A stretch of 7,551 bases of DNA from contig JAFUGB010000198.1 in assembly GCA_017469605.1 (NCBI GenBank), forward strand, positions 1-7,551, read 5' to 3'. Origin of the DNA: Clostridia bacterium. Its GTDB lineage: Bacteria; Bacillota; Clostridia; Christensenellales; Aristaeellaceae. The notes beneath the pieces were generated by a model, which saw only the letters and a list, made by a program, of their open reading frames with translations, did not search any database and was not told where the DNA came from. The position numbers and the translations under genes were made by a program. Below are positions 1-4,856 of the stretch, piece after piece. The first letter of the stretch is position 1. Each line of letters begins with the position of its first letter.

Positions 1-82
1 GCACGCTTTTGCCGGCCCGCAGGGCGTAGAGCGCCGCGGTAAGGCCCGCAATGCCGCCGCCGATGATGAGGATGTCGGTCAT
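1..82 (-). CDS. trxB: N-terminus of a FAD-dependent reductase, probably thioredoxin reductase (partial)
   Basis: Only the first 27 codons are in the window; the gene runs off the left edge. The peptide begins MTDILIIGGGIAGLTAALYA and continues into LRAGKSV. That is a beta strand, a GxGxxG dinucleotide-binding turn (GGGIAG, residues 8-13) and the following helix, the classic FAD-binding Rossmann start. The 'ALYALRAGKSV' wording is typical of clostridial thioredoxin reductases, which transfer electrons from NADPH (or a ferredoxin in some lineages) to thioredoxin-type proteins in the cytoplasm. The start is supported by AGGAGAA nine bases upstream (92-98). It lies 178 nt downstream of nrdD on the same strand, and NrdD carries a fused redoxin domain, so a reductase for that domain fits the context. 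The FAD fold is seen directly. The TrxB identity is an inference from 27 residues; another FAD/NAD(P) oxidoreductase is possible. Confidence 0.65.
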   Translation of the reverse strand, partial: MTDILIIGGGIAGLTAALYALRAGKSV

Positions 83-91
83 ATTGTTTCA

Positions 92-98
92 TTCTCCT
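92..98 (-). promoter_or_regulatory. Ribosome binding site of the partial reductase gene
   Basis: Reading the minus strand, AGGAGAA lies nine bases before the ATG at 80-82. It fixes the start codon of the truncated reductase. No convincing -35/-10 pair was seen between the nrdD stop and this site, so the gene may be read from the nrdD promoter. Confidence 0.7.
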
Positions 99-123
99 AT
101 CTGGCAAGGGTACGCGTTTTCTT

Positions 124-139
124 TGTCCGGGAACGGACA
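124..139. other. Small stem-loop in the spacer upstream of the reductase gene
   Basis: TGTCCG (124-129) pairs perfectly with CGGACA (134-139) around a four-base loop. On the minus strand it is followed by an A-rich stretch and not by a T-tract, so it does not look like a terminator. It sits about 40 nt before the reductase start codon. It could be a leader structure, an RNA-processing site or chance. Confidence 0.35.
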
Positions 140-162
140 TGGAGCCACCAGCCAAAATCGCG

Positions 163-187
163 GAAGCAAGCCTTTTTTGCCTGCTTC
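163..187 (-). terminator. Stem-loop with weak T-tail in the nrdD-reductase spacer (possible weak terminator)
   Basis: On the minus strand GAAGCAGGC and GCTTGCTTC form a nine-pair stem with one G-U wobble around an A-rich seven-base loop. The pairing is better on the minus transcript than on the plus, where the wobble becomes a mismatch. The downstream tail reads CGCGATTTT, so the T-run starts five bases late and is short. It could be a weak terminator, an attenuator that lowers expression of the downstream reductase, or a 3'-end stabilising hairpin. Confidence 0.35.
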
Positions 188-231
188 ATCGCGGGCGCGG
201 CCCCAAGGATGGAAATTCCCGATTCAGAGAT

Positions 232-254
232 ATGGGGGCCGAAGAGGCCCCCAT
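232..254 (-). other. GC-rich stem-loop just after the nrdD stop codon
   Basis: ATGGGGGCC and GGCCCCCAT form a perfect nine-pair stem with a five-base loop. It begins about six bases beyond the nrdD TAA (261-263). No T-tract follows on the minus strand (the tail is ATCTCTGAATC), so it is a poor intrinsic terminator. It more likely protects the 3' end of nrdD mRNA or pauses polymerase. The pairing is seen directly; the function is inferred. Confidence 0.5.
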
Positions 255-260
255 CGTTCC

Positions 261-2648
261 TTACGCTTTCACCTGCACATATTCCTCGGTAAACGCCTTG
301 ATGTTGCTGGCGTTCTGGATCAGGCGCACATCGCTGCCCCGCATCACGGCCAGGGTGGGCGCGCTCATCACGCCCATTTCCTTGGTCAATTCAGCGTTTT
401 CATTGGCGTCGATGTTCTCATAGGGCACGCCGGCCTTGTCCAGCATGATCTTGGCCATGCGGCAGTTGGGGCAGGTTTTGGTGGTGAACAGCAGGTATTT
501 TTCCTGCACGTCGGTATCGATGCGGGTGGGCACACAGCTCACGCAGCCTTCCTGCAGGGGGCCCTGGTGGGTCAGGCGGCTGTTGCCGATGTTATACACC
601 TTGCGATCCTTGAATTCCTGGCTCTTGCCTGCGTTCCAGTTCTGTACCGGGCGGTAATAGCCGGTGATGCGGCTGTACACTTCGGTATTGCCGCTGCAGT
701 GGGGGCAGGTATAGTGCTCGCCGGTGATATAGCCGTGATTTTTGCATACCGAATAGGTGGGGCTCATGGTGTAATAGGGCAGGCGGTAGTTTTCGGCAAT
801 TTTGCGCACCAGGGCGGCGGCGGCGCGCCAGTCAGGCAGCTTTTCGCCCAGGAAGGCGTGGAACACCGTGCCGCTGGTATACAGCGTCTGCAATTCGTCC
901 TGCACGTCCAGGGCGCTGAAGATATCCTCCGTATAACCCACGGGCAGATGGCTGGAGTTGGTGTAATAGGGCGTGCCGTTCATGTTGGCGGTCAGGATGT
1001 GGGGATACATTTCCACATCATGCTTGGCCAGGCGATAGCTGGTGCTTTCGGCGGGCGTGGCTTCCAGGTTGTACAGGTCGCCATACTGCTCCTGGTAATC
1101 GCTCAGGCGTTCGCGCATGTGGTTGAGCACGTCCCGGGCAAAGCGCTGGGATTCGGGATAGGTCAGATCCTTTTGCAGCCATTTGGCGTTCAGGCAGGTT
1201 TCGTTCATGCCCACCAGGCCGATGGTGCTGAAGTGATTGTCAAAGGTACCCAGATAACGGCGGGTATAGGGATACAGGCCCTCGTTCATCAGCTTGGTGA
1301 TGACGGTGCGCTTGATTTTGAGGCTGCGGGCGGCGATATCCATCATGTGGTCCAGGCGGGCGTAGAAGTCCTTCTCATCGGCGGCCAGGTAGCCCAGGCG
1401 GGGCAGGTTGATGGTTACCACGCCCACGGAGCCCGTGCTTTCACCGCTGCCAAAGAAGCCGCCGCTCTTTTTGCGCAGCTCCCGCAGGTCCAGCCGCAGG
1501 CGGCAGCACATGCTGCGCACGTCGTTGGGCTCCATGTCGCTGTTAATGTAGTTGCTGAAATAAGGCGTGCCATACTTGGCGGTCATCTCAAACAGCAGGC
1601 GGTTGTTTTCGGTTTCCGACCAGTCAAAATCCTTGGTGATGGAGTAGGTGGGAATGGGGTACTGGAAGCCGCGGCCGTTGGCGTCGCCTTCGATCATGAT
1701 TTCAATGAAGGCTTTGTTGACCATATCCATGTCGGCTTTGCAGTCGCCGTAGGTGAAGTCCATTTCCTTGCCGCCCACGATGGCGGGCAGATTCTTCAGG
1801 TCATTGGGCACCGTCCAGTCCAGCGTGATGTTGCTGAAGGGCGCCTGGGTGCCCCAGCGGCTGGGGGTATTGACGCCGAAAATGAAGGATTCAATGCACT
1901 TTTTGACCTCATAATAGGAAAGGTTGTCCACCTTTACAAAGGGCGCCAGATAGGTATCAAAGCTGGAAAAAGCCTGGGCGCCCGCCCATTCGTTCTGCAT
2001 GATGCCCAGGAAGTTGACCATTTGGTTGCACAGGCTGCTCAGGTGCTTGGCGGGCTTGCTGGTGATCTTGCCGCCCACGCCGCCCAGGCCCTCCTGGATC
2101 AGCTGCTTCAGGCTCCAGCCTGCGCAGTAGCCGGTGAGCATAGACAGGTCGTGCAGGTGGAGCGCCGCGCTGCTGTGGGCCTCTGCGATTTCGGGATCGT
2201 AAATTTCGGAGAGCCAGTAATTGGCGGTAATGGCGCCGCTGTTGCTCAGAATCAGGCCGCCCACCGAATAGGTGACCGTGCTGTTTTCCTTCACGCGCCA
2301 GTCGCTGGAATCCAGATAACTGTCCACCAGGTCCTTGTAGTTGAGCATGGCGGCCTTGACGTTGCGTACCTTTTCACGCTGCTTGCGGTACAGGATATAG
2401 GCTTTGGCTACATCGGAGTAGCCCGCCTGGCTCAGCACGCGCTCGGCACTGTCCTGGATATCCTCCACGCTGATCAAATCGTCCTTGATCTTGGCGGCAA
2501 AATCGCTGGTGACCTTCAGGGCCAGCAGGTCGATCACGGTGGGATGATAGTTAACATTTACGGCCTTAAAGGACTTTTCAATGGCGCGGCTGATCTTGGC
2601 GATGTCAAAGTCAGCGACAGTGCCATCGCGTTTCATAACCTTATACAT
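261..2648 (-). CDS. nrdD: Anaerobic (class III) ribonucleoside-triphosphate reductase with fused C-terminal redoxin domain
   Basis: Cytoplasmic, oxygen-sensitive glycyl-radical enzyme that reduces ribonucleoside triphosphates to dNTPs. The 795-residue product has three parts. Residues 1-95 are an ATP-cone regulatory domain (MYKVMKRDGTVADFD onward). Residues about 100-690 are the ten-stranded-barrel catalytic domain: conserved C175 in GYCAGWSL, C381-C382 in the CCRL motif (C382 is my pick for the thiyl-radical cysteine), a candidate zinc site C635, H638, C648, C651, and the glycyl-radical loop RITGYYRP with G663. Residues about 714-795 are a glutaredoxin/thioredoxin-like domain with CPNC (C726, C729) and the cis-proline motif SAPTL. 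The linker holds another pair, C702 and C705. Many family members end soon after the glycyl-radical loop, so the tail is an extension. The ATG at 2646-2648 was chosen because GGGAG lies seven bases upstream; an upstream in-frame ATG at 2685-2687 falls in a leader hairpin and lacks such a site. The family is certain. Use of redoxin instead of formate (NrdD2-like) is inferred. Confidence 0.97.
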   Translation of the reverse strand: MYKVMKRDGTVADFDIAKISRAIEKSFKAVNVNYHPTVIDLLALKVTSDFAAKIKDDLISVEDIQDSAERVLSQAGYSDVAKAYILYRKQREKVRNVKAAMLNYKDLVDSYLDSSDWRVKENSTVTYSVGGLILSNSGAITANYWLSEIYDPEIAEAHSSAALHLHDLSMLTGYCAGWSLKQLIQEGLGGVGGKITSKPAKHLSSLCNQMVNFLGIMQNEWAGAQAFSSFDTYLAPFVKVDNLSYYEVKKCIESFIFGVNTPSRWGTQAPFSNITLDWTVPNDLKNLPAIVGGKEMDFTYGDCKADMDMVNKAFIEIMIEGDANGRGFQYPIPTYSITKDFDWSETENNRLLFEMTAKYGTPYFSNYINSDMEPNDVRSMCCRLRLDLRELRKKSGGFFGSGESTGSVGVVTINLPRLGYLAADEKDFYARLDHMMDIAARSLKIKRTVITKLMNEGLYPYTRRYLGTFDNHFSTIGLVGMNETCLNAKWLQKDLTYPESQRFARDVLNHMRERLSDYQEQYGDLYNLEATPAESTSYRLAKHDVEMYPHILTANMNGTPYYTNSSHLPVGYTEDIFSALDVQDELQTLYTSGTVFHAFLGEKLPDWRAAAALVRKIAENYRLPYYTMSPTYSVCKNHGYITGEHYTCPHCSGNTEVYSRITGYYRPVQNWNAGKSQEFKDRKVYNIGNSRLTHQGPLQEGCVSCVPTRIDTDVQEKYLLFTTKTCPNCRMAKIMLDKAGVPYENIDANENAELTKEMGVMSAPTLAVMRGSDVRLIQNASNIKAFTEEYVQVKA

Positions 2649-2655
2649 GGCTTTC

Positions 2656-2660
2656 TCCCT
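2656..2660 (-). promoter_or_regulatory. Ribosome binding site that sets the nrdD start
   Basis: On the minus strand the leader reads AAGGGAGAAAGCC before ATG. GGGAG lies seven bases from the ATG at 2646-2648. This favours the 795-residue protein starting MYKVMKRDG over a 13-residue-longer form. Confidence 0.8.
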
Positions 2661-2669
2661 TACATAAAC

Positions 2670-2685
2670 GCGCCTGTCATGGCGC
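2670..2685 (-). other. Short stem-loop in the nrdD 5' leader
   Basis: GCGCC and GGCGC form a five-pair GC stem around a six-base loop, within the predicted leader of about 50 nt. It lies ten bases upstream of the Shine-Dalgarno core and does not cover it. It may stabilise the 5' end of the mRNA. The stem is too small to argue for a riboswitch. Confidence 0.35.
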
Positions 2686-2704
2686 ATAATTTTGAGACGA
2701 AATC

Positions 2705-2733
2705 ATCATATCATATGTGGGGGCCTATGTCAA
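2705..2733 (-). promoter_or_regulatory. Sigma-A-type promoter of nrdD
   Basis: On the minus strand a perfect -35 TTGACA (2728-2733) and a -10 TATGAT (2705-2710, one mismatch to TATAAT) are separated by the optimal 17 bp. A second overlapping TATGAT at 2710-2715 has only a 12-bp spacer and is unlikely to be used from this -35. Transcription would begin near 2698, giving a leader of about 50 nt. The -35 lies inside an NrdR-like box (2728-2743), so repression by steric block is expected. Confidence 0.85.
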
Positions 2734-2743
2734 TATATTGAAT
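2728..2743. promoter_or_regulatory. Promoter-proximal NrdR-box operator of nrdD
   Basis: The core CAATATATTG (2731-2740) matches the central ten bases of the published 16-bp NrdR box (roughly ACACwATATaTwGTGT). It sits in a perfect 12-bp palindrome (2730-2741). The outer ACA and the first two bases of the outer TGT depart from consensus. It overlaps the nrdD -35. NrdR is the nucleotide-sensing zinc-finger/ATP-cone repressor of RNR genes and binds paired boxes about 31-32 bp apart; the partner lies 32 bp away at 2760-2775. The match is seen in the sequence; NrdR binding is inferred. Confidence 0.8.
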
Positions 2744-2784
2744 AAAAAATATCCTGAACACACAATATGTTGTGTATCCAGGAT
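2741..2784 (-). terminator. Strong intrinsic terminator of nrdG
   Basis: On the minus strand, 13 bases after the nrdG stop, bases 2784-2770 pair with 2765-2751 in an unbroken 15-pair stem (two G-U wobbles) closed by a four-base CATA loop. ATTTTTTATT follows at once. This is a textbook Rho-independent terminator. It ends most nrdG transcription before nrdD, so the two genes are probably separate transcription units. The upper nine or so pairs coincide with the distal NrdR-like box. Confidence 0.9.
2760..2775. promoter_or_regulatory. Distal NrdR-box operator of nrdD, inside the nrdG terminator stem
   Basis: ACACAATATGTTGTGT matches the 16-bp NrdR box (ACACwATATaTwGTGT) at 15 of 16 positions, the exception being G for A at position 10. 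Its start is exactly 32 bp from the start of the second box at 2728, leaving a 16-bp gap, which is the spacing described for paired NrdR sites and puts both on one DNA face. It is upstream of the nrdD -35. The same bases form the apical stem of the nrdG terminator. Confidence 0.85.
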
Positions 2785-2797
2785 TCCATTATCGATT

Positions 2798-3496
2798 TTA
2801 ATCCAGCCCGCGGATCTGGGCCCGGGGCAGGTCGGCCAGCAGGATCTGCCGGTATTCCCGCATTTTTTCGGGCGTTGGGGCGGTCAGGCCGGAGCGGAGC
2901 ACGCTGCCGCTGTCCACATACATCTGCAAAAAATAAGGGGAATCGCCCCGCAGCCACGCGCCGATGCCGCGCATGTCTTCTTCGCTGTGCAGCTGGGCCG
3001 TAACGGTGGTGCGGAATTCATAGGGTACGCGGCCTTCCTTCAGCAGGCTTACGCTTTCCCGGATGGGGGACAGGTCCAGCCTGGGCAGACCCACGGTGCG
3101 GGCGTAATGCTCCGGGCAGTTCTTGATGTCCATAGCGACCATGTCCACCAGCCGGTCTTCCATAAGGCTGCGCAAAGGATCCGGATGGTTGCCGTTGGTA
3201 TCCAGCTTCACCTGAAAGCCCATTTCCCGCACACGCAGGATGAACGCCCTGAGCGACGGATGCAGCAGCGGCTCGCCGCCTGTGATGGCCACGCCGTCCA
3301 GCGTTCCCCTGCGCTTTTTTAAAAAGGAAAGGATTTCTTCCTCTTCAATGGCAGTCTCCGGCGCTGCGCCGGTTTCCAGCAGGGAGGCGTTATGGCAGAA
3401 GGGGCAGCGAAAATCGCAGCCCTGGGTAAAAACCGTGCAGGCCGTATGCCCCGGGTAGTCCAGCAGCGTCAGCTTTTGCAGCCCGGCAAACACCAT
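2798..3496 (-). CDS. nrdG: Anaerobic ribonucleoside-triphosphate reductase activating protein (radical SAM, NrdG2 type)
   Basis: Radical-SAM activase that uses a [4Fe-4S] cluster and S-adenosylmethionine to place the glycyl radical on NrdD (here G663). The 232-residue protein starts MVFAGLQKLTLLDYPGH, the usual opening of this family. It has the cluster motif C27-x3-C31-x2-C34 (CDFRCPFCHN), the SAM-binding TGGEP (72-76), KLDTNG (97-102) and MDIK (122-125). The length fits the longer NrdG2-like group better than the roughly 150-residue E. coli NrdG. The ATG at 3494-3496 was chosen because AGGAGG (3504-3509) lies seven bases upstream; an ATG two codons earlier (3500-3502) is only one base from it. 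The gene sits directly upstream of nrdD on the same strand but is separated by a terminator, and has its own TATAAT promoter. The family is clear from sequence; NrdD as the target follows from adjacency. Confidence 0.93.
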   Translation of the reverse strand: MVFAGLQKLTLLDYPGHTACTVFTQGCDFRCPFCHNASLLETGAAPETAIEEEEILSFLKKRRGTLDGVAITGGEPLLHPSLRAFILRVREMGFQVKLDTNGNHPDPLRSLMEDRLVDMVAMDIKNCPEHYARTVGLPRLDLSPIRESVSLLKEGRVPYEFRTTVTAQLHSEEDMRGIGAWLRGDSPYFLQMYVDSGSVLRSGLTAPTPEKMREYRQILLADLPRAQIRGLD

Positions 3497-3503
3497 GGGC
3501 ATC

Positions 3504-3509
3504 CCTCCT
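3504..3509 (-). promoter_or_regulatory. Consensus Shine-Dalgarno that decides the nrdG start
   Basis: A perfect AGGAGG on the minus strand has its 3' end seven bases from the ATG at 3494-3496 and only one base from an in-frame ATG at 3500-3502. The spacing favours the inner ATG. Confidence 0.85.
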
Positions 3510-3526
3510 TTCCCGCCAGCCTGCCT

Positions 3527-3555
3527 ATTATACCCGCTGTACAGCGCAAAGGGAA
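3527..3555 (-). promoter_or_regulatory. Promoter of nrdG with perfect -10 and poor -35
   Basis: On the minus strand a perfect TATAAT (3527-3532) lies 30 bases before the nrdG start codon. At 17-bp spacing the -35 position (3550-3555) reads TTCCCT, a poor match to TTGACA, and no extended -10 TG is present. A leader of about 24 nt is predicted from a start near 3520. The weak -35 leaves room for an activator or regulator. Confidence 0.6.
3535..3546. promoter_or_regulatory. Perfect 12-bp palindrome in the nrdG promoter spacer (candidate operator)
   Basis: CGCTGTACAGCG is perfectly self-complementary and lies between the nrdG -10 and the -35 position, where a bound protein would block or bend the promoter. 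It does not resemble the NrdR box or the Firmicute LexA box (GAAC-N4-GTTC). No regulator can be named from the sequence. Confidence 0.4.
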
Positions 3556-3643
3556 TGGGTTTTATGGTCAATTTGCTGCAAGGAGCAATTTTCCGCGTCG
3601 CGGCGGTATCTGCGGATTGGATCTGTTTTTTCCGGCTGATTTA

Positions 3644-3652
3644 TGATACAAT
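3644..3652 (+). promoter_or_regulatory. Extended -10 promoter of the DUF4317-recD2-comF operon
   Basis: TGATACAAT is an extended -10 (TG, one base, TACAAT with one mismatch to TATAAT). The 17-bp -35 position (3624-3629) is TGTTTT, which is weak, as is common for extended -10 promoters. Transcription would start near 3659, about 40 bases before the ATG at 3698. Confidence 0.55.
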
Positions 3653-3657
3653 GGTCC

Positions 3658-3673
3658 GGCGGGATGATCCGCC
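3658..3673 (+). other. Short stem-loop in the DUF4317 leader
   Basis: GGCGG (3658-3662) pairs with CCGCC (3669-3673) around a six-base loop, and AATTTTC follows. It lies at the predicted 5' end of the operon mRNA. It is too short and its T-run too weak to call an attenuator with confidence; a 5'-stabilising hairpin is equally likely. Confidence 0.3.
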
Positions 3674-3697
3674 AATTTTCAGAAACGGACAGGAAAA

Positions 3698-4834
3698 ATG
3701 AACAGCAGAGATATTAATGAGATCCGGCGCCGCCTGACGCCGGACAACAACAACCTGACCTGCATTCGCGGCTGCTATGTGAGCAGCAAAAAGGAGATAA
3801 TTTCCCTTTTCCGCCTGCCGCCGGTATCCCTGCCGCCGGAGGAATGTGAAAAATACCTTTCGCTATTTAAAAAGGTACTTTCGGGCGTGCCGGACAAGAA
3901 CCTGGTGGATATCGCCTTTGCCAACGAGGCCGTGGGCGCCAGCGATGAACACAAATTGCTCACGGCGCTCAAGGACGGTGCCCTGGAGGACGACGACATG
4001 GCCCAGGTGTTTTTCCAGCGGGTCATCGACGGCCTGCAGCCCGAGGAAGCCTGCCTGATCCTGCTGGCCCATGACGCCTACGATATCCCCTTCCGCAACA
4101 GCAACGGCGAGCGCAGCGAGGACATGAGCAGTGAAATGTTCCGCTATATCCTGTGCGCCGTATGTCCGGTCAAGCTCAGCAAGCCCGGCCTGGCCTACAG
4201 CGCGGGGGATAATTTGTTCCATCCCGAGGAGCCCAACTGGATTGTGGGCGCGCCCGAGCTGGGCTTTATGTTCCCGGCCTTTGAGGAACGGGCGGCCAAT
4301 ATTTATAACGCCCTGTGCTATACCAAGGATACCGCCCAGAGCCACGAGGGCTTTGTGAACAGCGTGTTCGGGGCCGCGCCGCCCATGCCTGCCGCTGAGC
4401 AGAAGGAAGCCTTTAAGGAGATTTTGCAGGATACCCTGGCCGAGGAATGCAGCCTGGAAGTGGTGCAGAGCGTGCATGAGCAGCTGTGCGGGCAGATTGC
4501 CGAGCAGAAGCATGACCGGGAGGCCCCGCCGCTCAAGGTATCCGCGCCCCAGATCCGCCAGGCGCTGGAGGTGTGCGGCGTGCCCGAGGAAAAGGTCACC
4601 GCCTTCGAGCAGCGCTACCGGGAGCAGTTTGGCGGCGGCATGGATATGAGCGCCGTCAATGTGGTGGATACCCGGCAGTTTGAGGTGCGCACGCCCAACG
4701 TGGTCATCAAGGTGGCGCCCGACCACAGCGATCTGGTGGAAACCCGGGTGATCAACGGCAGCAAGTATATCCTGATCCGCGCCGATGAAGGCGTGGAGGT
4801 CAACGGCGTCAATGTGAGCATCCTGCCCATGTGA
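3698..4834 (+). CDS. DUF4317 family protein of unknown function
   Basis: I recognise this 378-residue protein as a member of DUF4317, a Firmicutes family with no assigned activity. Family-typical stretches are the start MNSRDINEIRRRLTP, the LTCIRGCYV segment (residues 20-28; C22 and C26), ILLAHDAYDIPF (121-132), ILCAVCPVKLSKP (151-163; C153 and C156), WIVGAPELGFMFPAF (181-195) and the C-terminal YILIRADEGVEVNGV. The two CxxxC/CxxC-like pairs could bind metal or be redox active, but that is a guess. There is no signal peptide or membrane segment, so it is probably cytoplasmic. AGGAA lies just before the ATG with a short gap of about three bases, so initiation may be moderate. It opens a plus-strand operon with recD2 starting 22 nt after its stop and comF behind that. 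This hints at a DNA-related role but does not prove one. Confidence 0.88.
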   Translation: MNSRDINEIRRRLTPDNNNLTCIRGCYVSSKKEIISLFRLPPVSLPPEECEKYLSLFKKVLSGVPDKNLVDIAFANEAVGASDEHKLLTALKDGALEDDDMAQVFFQRVIDGLQPEEACLILLAHDAYDIPFRNSNGERSEDMSSEMFRYILCAVCPVKLSKPGLAYSAGDNLFHPEEPNWIVGAPELGFMFPAFEERAANIYNALCYTKDTAQSHEGFVNSVFGAAPPMPAAEQKEAFKEILQDTLAEECSLEVVQSVHEQLCGQIAEQKHDREAPPLKVSAPQIRQALEVCGVPEEKVTAFEQRYREQFGGGMDMSAVNVVDTRQFEVRTPNVVIKVAPDHSDLVETRVINGSKYILIRADEGVEVNGVNVSILPM

Positions 4835-4856
4835 CCGGCCAAAGCAGAGGATTTTC

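Noticed and set aside
2649..2687. A 13-residue-longer NrdD start (MRHDRRVYV...)
   Set aside because: That ATG lies within the leader hairpin with no suitable ribosome site, whereas the start at 2648 has GGGAG at good spacing and matches the usual ATP-cone opening.
51..2741. An 896-codon open frame on the plus strand opposite nrdD
   Set aside because: It is antisense to an unmistakable nrdD, has low-complexity A/G/H/V-rich composition with no recognisable domain, and results from G/C-biased third codon positions in the real gene.
3497..3571. A 25-residue-longer NrdG start (MTIKPIPFAL...)
   Set aside because: It would run through the TATAAT promoter, the palindrome and the perfect AGGAGG, and the extra residues do not resemble the family.
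3573..3588. Five-pair hairpin TTGCT/AGCAA in the divergent spacer
   Set aside because: The stem is short, placed upstream of both predicted transcription starts, and has no supporting feature.
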